Shown here piece after piece: positions 6,508 through 11,671 of a DNA stretch of 14,241 nucleotides. How positions within the stretch are numbered: position 1 is the stretch's first letter; each line of letters begins with the position of its first letter. Under the pieces are notes generated by a model. The model ran no database searches and was not told where the DNA came from. It saw only the letters and a program-made list of their open reading frames with translations. This DNA is from Baffinella frigidus (lineage: Eukaryota > Cryptophyceae > Cryptomonadales > Baffinellaceae): positions 194,387 through 208,627 of the forward strand of contig MU646780.1 of assembly GCA_026770585.1 (NCBI GenBank). Direction: 5' to 3'. The position numbers were made by a program, and so were the translations under genes.

Positions 6508-6644
6508 CATACCTGTCTGTAACGCGTTCCGAAATATAATCTATAATGTTTTGTACCAGGAATCGTTTAGATGGACGAAATATAATCCATGATGTGCTGG
6601 GAATAACCTGTCTGGGACGCGTTCGGCAGCTTCCGCCCCGAGCC
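6508..6644 (+). repeat. Complex satellite unit, copy 3 (short)
   Basis: Homologous to the first half of copies 1 and 2, from CATACCTGTCTG to TTCGGCAGCTTCCGCCCC. It lacks CTTTGCAA after GATGGACG, an 8-bp deletion. The same minus-strand frame is open through RPSKRFLVQNIIDYISERV. Confidence 0.75.
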
Positions 6645-6723
6645 GCAGATCTTCCGCTCGCTCCTAGTTCAGCCCCCCATTCCGAACGTTTAATTGAATT
6701 AATTCAATTTCTTAGGAAAATTT

Positions 6724-6872
6724 AATTTCTTAGAAAAACGGTTTAAATCTAAAACTTTCTGGTGATGAAATTTAATACACAGAATGAGTTTTACTAGTAA
6801 TATTAAAGCATTCGTGTAGTAATTTTCATTGAGTCCAAAAGTTTTGAATTACAACCGGTTTCCTAACAAATT
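6724..6872. mobile_element. Diverged AT-rich foldback element
   Basis: Arms 6724-6786 and 6809-6872 pair imperfectly, for example AAAAACGGTTT with AACCGGTTTCC and TAATACACAGAATG with CATTCGTGTAGTAATT. The central GTAATATTAAAGCATTCGTG is the reverse complement of the central part of the foldback at 7950-8089 (ACACAAATGCTTTAATATTAC). The two elements therefore share a core while having different outer arms. Contains TGTAGTAATTTT at 6815-6826. Non-coding. Confidence 0.6.
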
Positions 6873-6879
6873 TCTCTGC

Positions 6880-7062
6880 GCCTGGCGTATGTGCATTACT
6901 CCGTGTTTTCTGAGGAGATAATGACCGCGCCTTAGTCCACTCGGCCAACCGTGCAGATTGACTCTGTGAACCAAAGGGGACAGGAGACACACCGGTCTCC
7001 GGGGAGTATATCTTCTCTCATTTTCTGCGCCACAGAAAACGCGAGAGAACTACAGATCCTAG
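6880..7062. other. Intergenic or intronic stretch
   Basis: No repeat was recognised. It contains two splice-acceptor-like sites, TTTTCTGCGCCACAG ending at 7034 and ATCCTAG ending at 7062, the latter exactly where the protein-like frame at 7063 begins. It may be an intron and upstream exon of that candidate. Confidence 0.3.
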
Positions 7063-7248
7063 TTGCCCCTACAACACCTCAAGGGGGTCTTAGAACATGG
7101 CCAGGCTGGTCGTGTGATCAATAAACTCTCTCACGGTCTAGAGCGCTTGCGGGAAAACTTGGCCGATCTCAAGAAGAAACATTTTCACAAATCGATGGCG
7201 GGTGGCAAACATCGAGAGGGAAGTTTGTGGTTGTACTTTCATCGTTGA
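7063..7248 (+). CDS. Possible exon of an unrecognised protein
   Basis: The plus-strand frame from 7063 to the TGA at 7246-7248 encodes 61 residues with convincing protein-like composition: HLKGVLEHGQAGRVINKL, then GLERLRENLADLKKKH, a likely amphipathic helix rich in Leu, Arg, Lys and Glu. There is no ATG. The frame begins with TTG directly after a TAG that is also a possible splice-acceptor AG, so I favour a final exon over a complete small gene. Immediately downstream lies the TTGACGGATTC array. I recognise no domain. It could also be a decayed gene piece like those nearby. Confidence 0.35.
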   Translation: MPLQHLKGVLEHGQAGRVINKLSHGLERLRENLADLKKKHFHKSMAGGKHREGSLWLYFHR

Positions 7249-7385
7249 TGGTTGAAGGATTCGTGTAAAAGTTGACGGATTCAAAAGTTGACGGATTCGT
7301 CCGAGTGGTCGTGAATCCCATTGTACAAAAGTTGACGGATTCAAACAAACTTTGACGGATTCAAAAGTTGACGGATTCGTACAAC
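7248..7385 (+). repeat. TTGACGGATTC tandem or interspersed array
   Basis: Six copies of (A)AAGTTGACGGATTC or one-base variants lie between 7250 and 7379, with CAAAA or CGT between them. At 7301-7320 the array is interrupted by 20 bases that exactly match, inverted, part of the tRNA-like sequence at 3835-3854. Single copies occur at 12527 (ATTGACGGATTTGTAC) and, as CTCGACGGATTGG, near 9555. Confidence 0.8.
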
Positions 7386-7412
7386 AAACCCAGCATGTCA
7401 ACTTGAGAATAG

Positions 7413-7541
7413 TCAGTCAACCAAAGTGAGGCAGCGGTAGATGGTGGTGAGGACCTCTTCGTTCATATCCCAGGAGCACGAAGACTCCTCCTCCCAGAGA
7501 GGGTCCAACGTCCTATCTTTCAGCACCCTACGGACCTTCCA
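7413..7541 (-). pseudogene. Paralogous coding fragment 1, C-terminal end
   Basis: Read on the minus strand, an open frame encodes 42 residues ending at a TGA at 7413-7415. It includes VRRVLKDRTLDPLWEEESS, then WDMNEEVLTTIYRC and LTLVD at the end. The same peptide, with conservative changes, is encoded by 7606-7773. There is no start codon and the upstream side is closed by a stop, so this is a last exon or a truncated gene. Acidic clusters (EEESS, NEEV) stand out. I recognise no family. The peptide match between two diverged DNA copies is the main evidence of coding origin. Confidence 0.45.
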
Positions 7542-7605
7542 TCAAAAGTCAACTTACCCATGGGTAATTCACTTGAACGTAAATTTGGTCAAGTTACCGC
7601 TTAAC

Positions 7606-7773
7606 CTAGCGTTTTCGAAACTCGCGTAGCCCGCCGTGAGGGGAGAGAACCTCTTCGTTCATGTCCGAGGAGTGGGAAGACTCCTCCTCCCAGAGCGGAT
7701 CGAACGTCCGATCCTTCATCACCCGGGTCCTGCGCACCCAAAAAAAACCAACCCTTTTCACCCTCACAAAAAT
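7606..7773 (-). pseudogene. Paralogous coding fragment 2
   Basis: On the minus strand this frame encodes a paralogue of 7413-7541: VRRTRVMKDRTFDPLWEEES, then SDMNEEVLSPHGGLREF and a stop at 7606-7608. The conserved part is VRR..V(M/L)KDRT(F/L)DPLWEEESS.S.DMNEEVL, after which the two diverge. Further partial copies of the KDRT motif lie at about 7821-7845 (RRTRVMKDRTSEK) and 7925-7945 (RVLKDRTFDP), so the coding repeat was expanded in tandem. No start codon is visible. Function unknown. A repeat-rich C-terminal domain of a larger protein is one possibility. Confidence 0.45.
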
Positions 7774-8134
7774 CACGCGTTTCACCTTTTTTCATTTTTT
7801 TAAAAAATCACCCTTTTCGGACGTCCTGTCTTTCATCACCCGGGTCCTGCGCCCCCCCCACCAAACGTTTTCACCGTCAAAAATAAATCACCCTTTTCAC
7901 CCTCACTGATTTTTAACTTTTGGGTCGAACGTCCTATCTTTCAGCACCCTTATCCGGGGAAACCTATTTTTCTTTCATTTGATGGCAGCGTAAATGACTA
8001 CACAAATGCTTTAATATTACTAATAAGAACGAATTGTGTAGTAATTTTCGTTGCCATCAAATGAAAGAAAAATAGGTTTCCCCGGATAAACCCGGGTTCT
8101 GCGCCCCCCCACCAACCGTTTTCACCGTCAAAAC
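7704..8134. repeat. Tandem array of CGAACGTCC...CACCCGGGTCCTGCGC units
   Basis: Copies of an approximately 110-120-bp unit containing AACGTCC(T/G)ATC(T/C)TTCA(T/G)CACCC and GGGTCCTGCGC begin near 7704, 7821 and 7926; an isolated one lies at 7506. Each is followed by C- and A-rich sequence with CCGTTTTCACCGTCAAAA. The third unit is split by the foldback at 7950-8089: CAGCACCC is on its left and ACCCGGGTTCTGCGC on its right. Part of the unit is the coding repeat described above. Confidence 0.7.
7950..8089. mobile_element. Foldback element, 140 bp, with ACCC duplication
   Basis: Ends TTATCCGGGGAAACC and GGTTTCCCCGGATAA are perfect complements. The outer 36 bp of the arms match without mismatch, and pairing continues to about 57 bp, around a loop of about 26 nt. 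ACCC occurs on both sides (7946-7949, 8090-8093); removing the element and one ACCC restores CAGCACCCGGGTTCTGCGC of the host repeat. The TTATC end and 4-bp duplication match the element at 4137-4286. Inner arms carry TGTGTAGTAATTTTCGTTG, shared with 1355-1372. Perfect outer arms suggest a recent insertion. Non-coding. Confidence 0.9.
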
Positions 8135-8230
8135 AATCAGGGCACCCGCCCACCGAAGTGAAGTGGTGTGGTTGTTTGCCACCAATATTTGTACAGAAGG
8201 AGGGGTCGCACGACTCCCCCTTGGCACCAA

Positions 8231-8424
8231 CCACTCGAGGCTAGAAATGTGACTATTTTACAAGTTTTGACCTTACAAGTCCTGTACAAGTGGACCGATG
8301 TGTAGTAATTTTCAGACAAATAGGGTCGTTTGAACACGTATCGGGCGGAATTCCGCCCGCCCGTGACTGGTAATAAATTTAACAACCCCGCATTTAAAAT
8401 AGTCCCATTTCAAGCCTCGAGTGG
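8231..8424. mobile_element. CTCGAGGC-family element with 14-bp target duplication
   Basis: Ends CCACTCGAGGCTAGAAATG and CATTTCAAGCCTCGAGTGG are inverted complements with one mismatch. CCCCTTGGCACCAA lies immediately on both sides (8217-8230, 8425-8438), a perfect 14-bp direct repeat. The body follows the family plan, with TGTGTAGTAATTTT, a central palindrome CGGGCGGAATTCCGCCCG (8342-8359) and GTGACTGGTAATAAATTT. At 194 bp it encodes nothing and must depend on proteins supplied elsewhere. A 14-bp duplication is unusually long for a MITE. Confidence 0.9.
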
Positions 8425-8577
8425 CCCCTTGGCACCAATCCGAAATTCATCACCGATCAAGGTACAACTCTCTTTACATTGATTTTCTGGTACAAAAACA
8501 AACGAAAAGCAGGAACCTCAAACCCCAACAATCTGACGCGTCTTCCCAGATTCATAATCGAAGCTCATAATTTATGA
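8425..8577 (-). other. Short stretch with a possible C-terminal coding tail
   Basis: After the right-hand 14-bp duplication no gene is certain. On the minus strand, 8518-8568 reads MSFDYESGKTRQIVGV and stops, which looks like a protein C-terminus and lies downstream of the interrupted gene at 8732-9369. Whether the two were once joined cannot be shown here. GATTTTCTGGTACAAA at 8481-8496 is one of the dispersed CTGGTACAAA motifs. Confidence 0.3.
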
Positions 8578-8731
8578 GTCATAACTATAGATTTGTAAAG
8601 TCGCTCGTTTCTGTTACAAAATTTAAAACTGTCGTGGTGTTATAAAGGAATTGGAGCCGTTTCGAGTTTTGAGTGAGCCCAGTTTTATAATTTGTAGCAC
8701 GAAAGTGACTTTACAAATCTATAGTTATGAC
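8578..8731. mobile_element. Foldback element with GTCATAACTATAG ends
   Basis: GTCATAACTATAG, continuing to TTTGTAAAGTC, at 8578-8602 is exactly complementary to 8707-8731, and pairing continues with mismatches to about 55 bp per arm, ending near AAAACTG and CAGTTTT. The loop is about 50 bp. No clear target duplication. It abuts the coding-like sequence at 8732, whose minus-strand frame runs on into the element for about 16 residues before a stop, so it probably truncates that gene. Confidence 0.8.
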
Positions 8732-9369
8732 CTCCCACTAATAAGATTCGCTCTAGTTCAGGTGGGAGGAAGGGTGTGAAGGCACGCGACGCATCGTCTC
8801 CAATTCTCGGCTGAGGCTTGGGGCCCTCGATTATTGAAATAACCCCCCAACACTTCCTTTCCTGGGTTGAGGTGGCAGGGACCACCACCCTCACTCTCTT
8901 CATCAAATCGCCTTTTTCGATCCCCTTGGTTTGCACTGGATCTCGCCGGAATCCGGCAACGTGTGGTACAAACGAGGGGGCTCGAAAGAGACGATTTGGT
9001 CCCGCTCTGAGGGTTGGTGGGAGGGCTCATCCGGGAACATGTTTAATTCAAAAGAAAATGGCACATCAAACCGGATTCTGGCCCTAATTAAATCTACTTA
9101 GGGCCCTAATTAACCTTCGTCTAACTCCTATGAACAAATAGGGATCCATTTCCTTTTGAATTAAACGTGTTCCCGGATTAGGCTGGTGGGAGGGCGGGAG
9201 GGTACACGACGCGGCAGGCGGCATCGACGTCCCCGTCGACGCGCAGCAGCACCATGTCTTCCATCAGCTTCTTCGGGTAGAGCAGCGGCGGCCTGCGGTA
9301 CCGTTGACATTTAGCGCGAGACGCCTTAAGTTGATGGTCCGACGGCGTACGTTCAATATAAGTCTCTTC
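8732..9369 (-). pseudogene. Unrecognised gene interrupted by a foldback
   Basis: Minus-strand reading from 9369 gives RRPPLLYPKKLMEDMVLLRV and VDAACRVVYPPALPP, closed by a TAA at 9178-9180 inside the foldback's edge. Beyond the element the frame resumes at 9026 with ALPPTLRAGPNRLFRAPSF, then KGDLMKRVRVVVPA, CWGVISIIEGPKPQPRIGDD and FTPFLPPELERILLVGG, ending at the next foldback (8578-8731). The 15-bp direct repeats flanking the element (9012-9026, 9181-9195) encode ALPPT and ALPPA. Counting one copy puts both halves in the same frame, strong evidence that this was one coding region. No start codon is seen; the 5' side may begin at a splice site near 9345-9369. No domain recognised. Confidence 0.5.
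9027..9180. mobile_element. Foldback inserted in coding DNA, 15-bp flanking repeat
   Basis: Arms 9029-9061 (ATCCGGGAACATGTTTAATT...) and 9146-9178 pair over 33 bp with about two mismatches. GGGCCCTAATTAA-type repeats fill the centre (9082-9114). GG(T/C)TGGTGGGAGGGC, 15 bp with one mismatch, abuts both ends at 9012-9026 and 9181-9195. The end sequence ATCCGGG resembles that of the element at 7950-8089 (ATCCGGGG). It puts a stop codon and a frame change into the minus-strand gene it occupies. Confidence 0.8.
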
Positions 9370-9385
9370 TCACGCGCCGTCTGTC

Positions 9386-9413
9386 CCACTCGAGGCTGGA
9401 AGAGGGAGTATTT
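9386..9413 (+). repeat. Solo terminus of the CTCGAGGC family
   Basis: CCACTCGAGGCTGGAAG then AGGGAGTATTT matches, in inverted orientation, the termini at 2929-2956 and 3194-3223. No element body follows. Read on the minus strand it is TACTCCCTCTTCCAG followed by CCTCGAG, which also looks like a splice acceptor. It is followed by a perfect 9-bp-stem hairpin TGGAAGGCG-AGCA-CGCCTTCCA at 9428-9449. Confidence 0.6.
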
Positions 9414-9448
9414 GGAAGGTGAAGTTTTGGAAGGCGAGCACGCCTTCC

Positions 9449-9484
9449 ACCAACCCTCACAGGAGGACCAAATCGTCGATTTTA
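9449..9484 (+). repeat. Inverted partial copy of the interrupted gene
   Basis: CACCAACCCTCACAGGAGG then ACCAAATCGTC on the plus strand matches the minus strand of about 8988-9021 (CACCAACCCTCAGAGCGG then ACCAAATCGTC), with a few mismatches. The segment is therefore an inverted duplicate of the gene just past the foldback insertion site, about 430 bp away. Confidence 0.6.
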
Positions 9485-9494
9485 AATCCTTGGT

Positions 9495-9540
9495 TTCACC
9501 TGGGGCAGACCCCCTTTTCCGGGGAGTCTGCCAAGGTGAA
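9495..9540. repeat. Hairpin TTCACCTGGGGCAGAC / GTCTGCCAAGGTGAA
   Basis: Arms 9495-9514 and 9521-9540 pair over 20 bp with about three mismatches around a 6-nt loop. On the minus strand it lies at the C-terminal end of the frame 9496-9801. It could be a small foldback or a structured transcript end. Confidence 0.65.
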
Positions 9541-9801
9541 TTGAACGCTTGAAACTCGACGGATTGGTGCTCCCGTGAGAATGGTGGTTGAGGACGCCGC
9601 GGGCGACACTTGCTGGCGCGTCATGGGAGCTGCGTCCCGATTGCCCACACTCGGGAGTGGCAGGAGGCGGCACCGTGCGTGGCGCAGCTTCTGCTTGCGG
9701 CGAAGTCTGTCCGCGCGAGTCTCGTTGGCCCGGCTTTCCTCAAGCGCCGCCTGCTCATAAGGGGAGGAGCACGGCAAGAAGCTCAGCGTCGCGCGCGTCA
9801 C
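9496..9801 (-). CDS. Probable exon of an unrecognised protein
   Basis: Minus-strand frame ending at a TGA at 9496-9498. The convincing part is AALEESRANETRADRLRRKQ then KLRHARC, a charged, probably coiled-coil helix with GC-rich third positions, followed by LLPLPSVGNRDAAPM and a Ser/Thr-rich tail. At 9751-9753 the sequence CTCCCCTTATGAGCAG precedes GCGGCGCTT, a good splice-acceptor context. Joining from a donor GAG/GTATCG at 9967 would link FEDMLERE to AALEESRA in frame and continue the same helix, with an intron of 217 bp. That splice is my inference. No family recognised. The long overlapping plus-strand ORF (9610-10356) is less protein-like. Confidence 0.4.
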   Translation of the reverse strand: MTRATLSFLPCSSPYEQAALEESRANETRADRLRRKQKLRHARCRLLPLPSVGNRDAAPMTRQQVSPAASSTTILTGAPIRRVSSVQFTLADSPEKGVCPR

Positions 9802-9892
9802 ACGAACGCCTCTCAGTCGCGGAGCATCGACCCGTCCGAGACCAGCGCCTCCAAGCAGCCGCGATGCAAGGCCGCGTCTCGAGAGATGCGAC

Positions 9893-10267
9893 TTATGTTT
9901 GGGGGCGCCACCCGGCCCTGGTTACTCTCCAGCGGCAGCCGTGCTGCTCAGGGCTTGATGGCGATACCTCTCGTTCCAGCATGTCTTCAAACGCCAGCCA
10001 ATTTATGGCCTTCTGAGTCCGTCTCACCACATCCAGCCCGTCCTCTTCAGCCCCCCCCCCTCCCCTCAGAACTTGCGCGGCCCCACGTTCTGTCAAGAAG
10101 GATCCCGCCATACACGCGCCCTGGCCGACGACCAGATGATTCCATCGAGGATGGCCACCTGCCTGCAGGGGATGTCGCAAACTTCCGAGGTCGCGCGGGA
10201 GTACATGCTGCGGCAGCGCTGCGAAGACGAGGAGGGAAAGCGCCGTCAGGAGCTGAAACCTTGCCAT
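9893..10267 (-). CDS. Possible first exon with signal-peptide-like start
   Basis: On the minus strand an ATG at 10265-10267 in the context TTCCCATGGC opens MARFQLLTALSLLVFAALP, a hydrophobic stretch resembling a signal peptide or membrane anchor. Further on, EEDGLDVVRRTQKAINWLAF and EDMLERE look like genuine protein. A possible splice donor AG/GTATCG at 9967 ends the good part, and the remaining residues to the stop look like intron read-through. The opposite strand over 10130-10270 also reads plausibly (TSEVAREYMLRQRCEDEEGK). That is expected, because codons for hydrophobic residues are antisense to codons for charged ones, so the coding strand is uncertain. No domain recognised. Confidence 0.4.
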   Translation of the reverse strand: MARFQLLTALSLLVFAALPQHVLPRDLGSLRHPLQAGGHPRWNHLVVGQGACMAGSFLTERGAAQVLRGGGGAEEDGLDVVRRTQKAINWLAFEDMLEREVSPSSPEQHGCRWRVTRAGWRPQT

Positions 10268-10321
10268 GGGAATCTAAACTCAGCACACCCCCCTCGGGAC
10301 CTCGGGGGGACAGGCAAAACC

Positions 10322-10337
10322 CGGGTCACGTGACCCG
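10322..10337. promoter_or_regulatory. 16-bp palindrome with CACGTG core
   Basis: CGGGTCACGTGACCCG is a perfect palindrome containing CACGTG, a core bound by bHLH and bZIP transcription factors in many eukaryotes. It lies about 55 bp upstream of the minus-strand ATG at 10267 and between divergent coding candidates. A regulatory role is inference from position and symmetry. Confidence 0.35.
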
Positions 10338-10515
10338 AAACTACCCGGTTGAATAACCCTTTATCGAAAAAGTTGACAGGTTGACACCACTACAATACTT
10401 GTTGCACCTTTTTGTACCAGAATCCATTCATCACGGGAGCCTCAATTCGGAGAACCTAAGGACAGCATGATCTTAAGTTGCCAGTTTTGCACCCCGGACC
10501 AGGGGACATAAACGA

Positions 10516-10821
10516 ATGCGCCCCCAAGAAACCGATTTCCTAAACCGCAGGGGGGAAACCAGGGGACACGAAAACCTAAGCGCGTCAACTTCTTCAGCCT
10601 TCACGCCGCAGCGGCGTCGCCATAGGAGCATGCACCCGTCCAGCCACGCACCGGTCGAGGACGCTTTCCACGATTACCGGGTTGCGCCCCAATTCATTCC
10701 CACGGCACACTGGCACACCATACTTGGCTATCCTAACCATTTCGGTTTCTCCTCAATCTTGCCCGGCTGTGCCTGGCACCGAATGATCTTTCGCAAACCA
10801 CGCAGCAAAGGTCCGGCATGA
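10516..10821 (+). CDS. Weak ORF, possible upstream exon
   Basis: An ATG-started plus-strand frame of 101 codons. The middle, DYRVAPQFIPTAHWHTILGY, looks somewhat protein-like, whereas the start overlaps duplicated AACCAGGGGACA strings (10498-10510, 10557-10569) and does not. It lies upstream of the better candidate at 10883 and could hold an exon of it. A minus-strand frame with LCCVVCERSFGARH (10733-10820 region) is an alternative. No family recognised. Confidence 0.2.
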   Translation: MRPQETDFLNRRGETRGHENLSASTSSAFTPQRRRHRSMHPSSHAPVEDAFHDYRVAPQFIPTAHWHTILGYPNHFGFSSILPGCAWHRMIFRKPRSKGPA

Positions 10822-10882
10822 TCGCTCGCAAACATCTTCCGCGTCTCCTCCTGGCCCGCAAAGAGGACCTACCTGTGCCTGA

Positions 10883-11404
10883 ATGCTTCCTCCGCAGGAA
10901 ATCACGCTGGCGCTGAAAGCCGCACAAAACAAACAAGGTCTGTCGCAGCACTCCTTCACGTGCTGGGTCTGCGGCGCTCGCAACTGCGTCTCGGCAACCA
11001 GGCTCGCCCGATGCGAGTGTTGTGGACGGGTTGACAGGGGAAATTCATCCTCCTGCAGCACCGCGTCGGCTTGCAGCACCGCGTCGGCTTCCGGGACCCC
11101 TTGCGGGAGCGAGAGCGGAGGGTGCTCCGAGGCCGGTAGCGACCCCGGCGCCAAGATGCTGGAGGCGGAGCTCTGGATGGAGCAGGAGCGAGACGCTGCT
11201 GTAAGCCGGGCGAGGAGAGTGGAGCACACGGCACGCGTCCGCGCGCTGCTCGTTGACGTGGACGCAGCGCTGCACCGCTCTCCGGAGGCCATTCCCCGGG
11301 CGCCACACCCATCATCGCCTGCGGTCGATGCTGGCAGCGAGGATAGAAACTGGACCTGCGATATCCCCGCGATGATGGCTCCCGGGGACCTGGTACGGTT
11401 TTGA
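10883..11404 (+). CDS. Cysteine-rich zinc-finger-like protein or terminal exon
   Basis: This is the best intact coding candidate: 173 residues to a TGA at 11402-11404, with consistently GC-rich third positions. Near residues 27-48 it has CWVCGARNC...RCECCGRV, two CxxC pairs separated by 13 residues. With its Trp and Asn this resembles a RanBP2-type or zinc-ribbon finger, though spacing is not canonical. A Cys/Ser-rich linker follows, containing an 18-bp in-frame tandem duplication (CSTASA twice), then a charged helix KMLEAELWMEQERDAAVSRA and a Pro/Ser tail. The ATG is possible, but TTCCTCCGCAG directly after it makes a good splice acceptor, so this may be a last exon starting at EITLALKAA. 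The antisense 234-codon ORF is Ser/Ala low complexity and less credible. Confidence 0.5.
   Translation: MLPPQEITLALKAAQNKQGLSQHSFTCWVCGARNCVSATRLARCECCGRVDRGNSSSCSTASACSTASASGTPCGSESGGCSEAGSDPGAKMLEAELWMEQERDAAVSRARRVEHTARVRALLVDVDAALHRSPEAIPRAPHPSSPAVDAGSEDRNWTCDIPAMMAPGDLVRF
11054..11089 (+). repeat. 18-bp in-frame tandem duplication
   Basis: TGCAGCACCGCGTCGGCT occurs twice head to tail with no difference, adding six residues (CSTASA) to the linker of the zinc-finger-like protein. Its perfection suggests a recent slippage event. Confidence 0.9.
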
Positions 11405-11671
11405 AGGCCCATCTGCGTGCAGCCCTCTACGCGAGGTCCACACAGGATCGGGTCCAAGTGGCCCTCTGTCTAGCGCGAGTAAGATCGGGTCAAGAAACCC
11501 GCATGCGGCGCTTGGCGCCGCCCGACTTTTGCTGGTCGCGTGGGGGGGGGGGGGCGCTCTCACGCGCGAGAGTTTGGCGGTAGGGGAGAGGGTGTGGATA
11601 GCGTGCGGAGGCCACTGGCTGCACAGCGGTGGTTTGTGGAGGGTTCTACGAGGAATGGGCATGCTCGCTAG
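11405..11671. other. GC-rich intergenic stretch with hairpin and poly-G
   Basis: No convincing gene. It contains GCGGCGC-TTG-GCGCCGC at 11505-11521, a perfect 7-bp stem, and a run of 13 G at 11542-11554 followed by GCGCTCTCACGCGCGAGAG, which can itself fold. This may be the 3' region of the preceding gene. Confidence 0.4.

Noticed and set aside
9495-9540. Bacterial intrinsic terminator
   Set aside because: The stem has mismatches, there is no following T-run, and the context is eukaryotic.
9610-10356. Longest plus-strand ORF, 248 codons
   Set aside because: It runs through GC-rich DNA where stops are rare, has Arg/Pro/Ala-rich composition, and overlaps minus-strand frames that look more protein-like. 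Not called as a gene.
10753-11457. Minus-strand ORF of 234 codons
   Set aside because: It is antisense to the cysteine-rich plus-strand frame and is dominated by Ser, Ala and Arg low-complexity sequence, as expected of a shadow frame.
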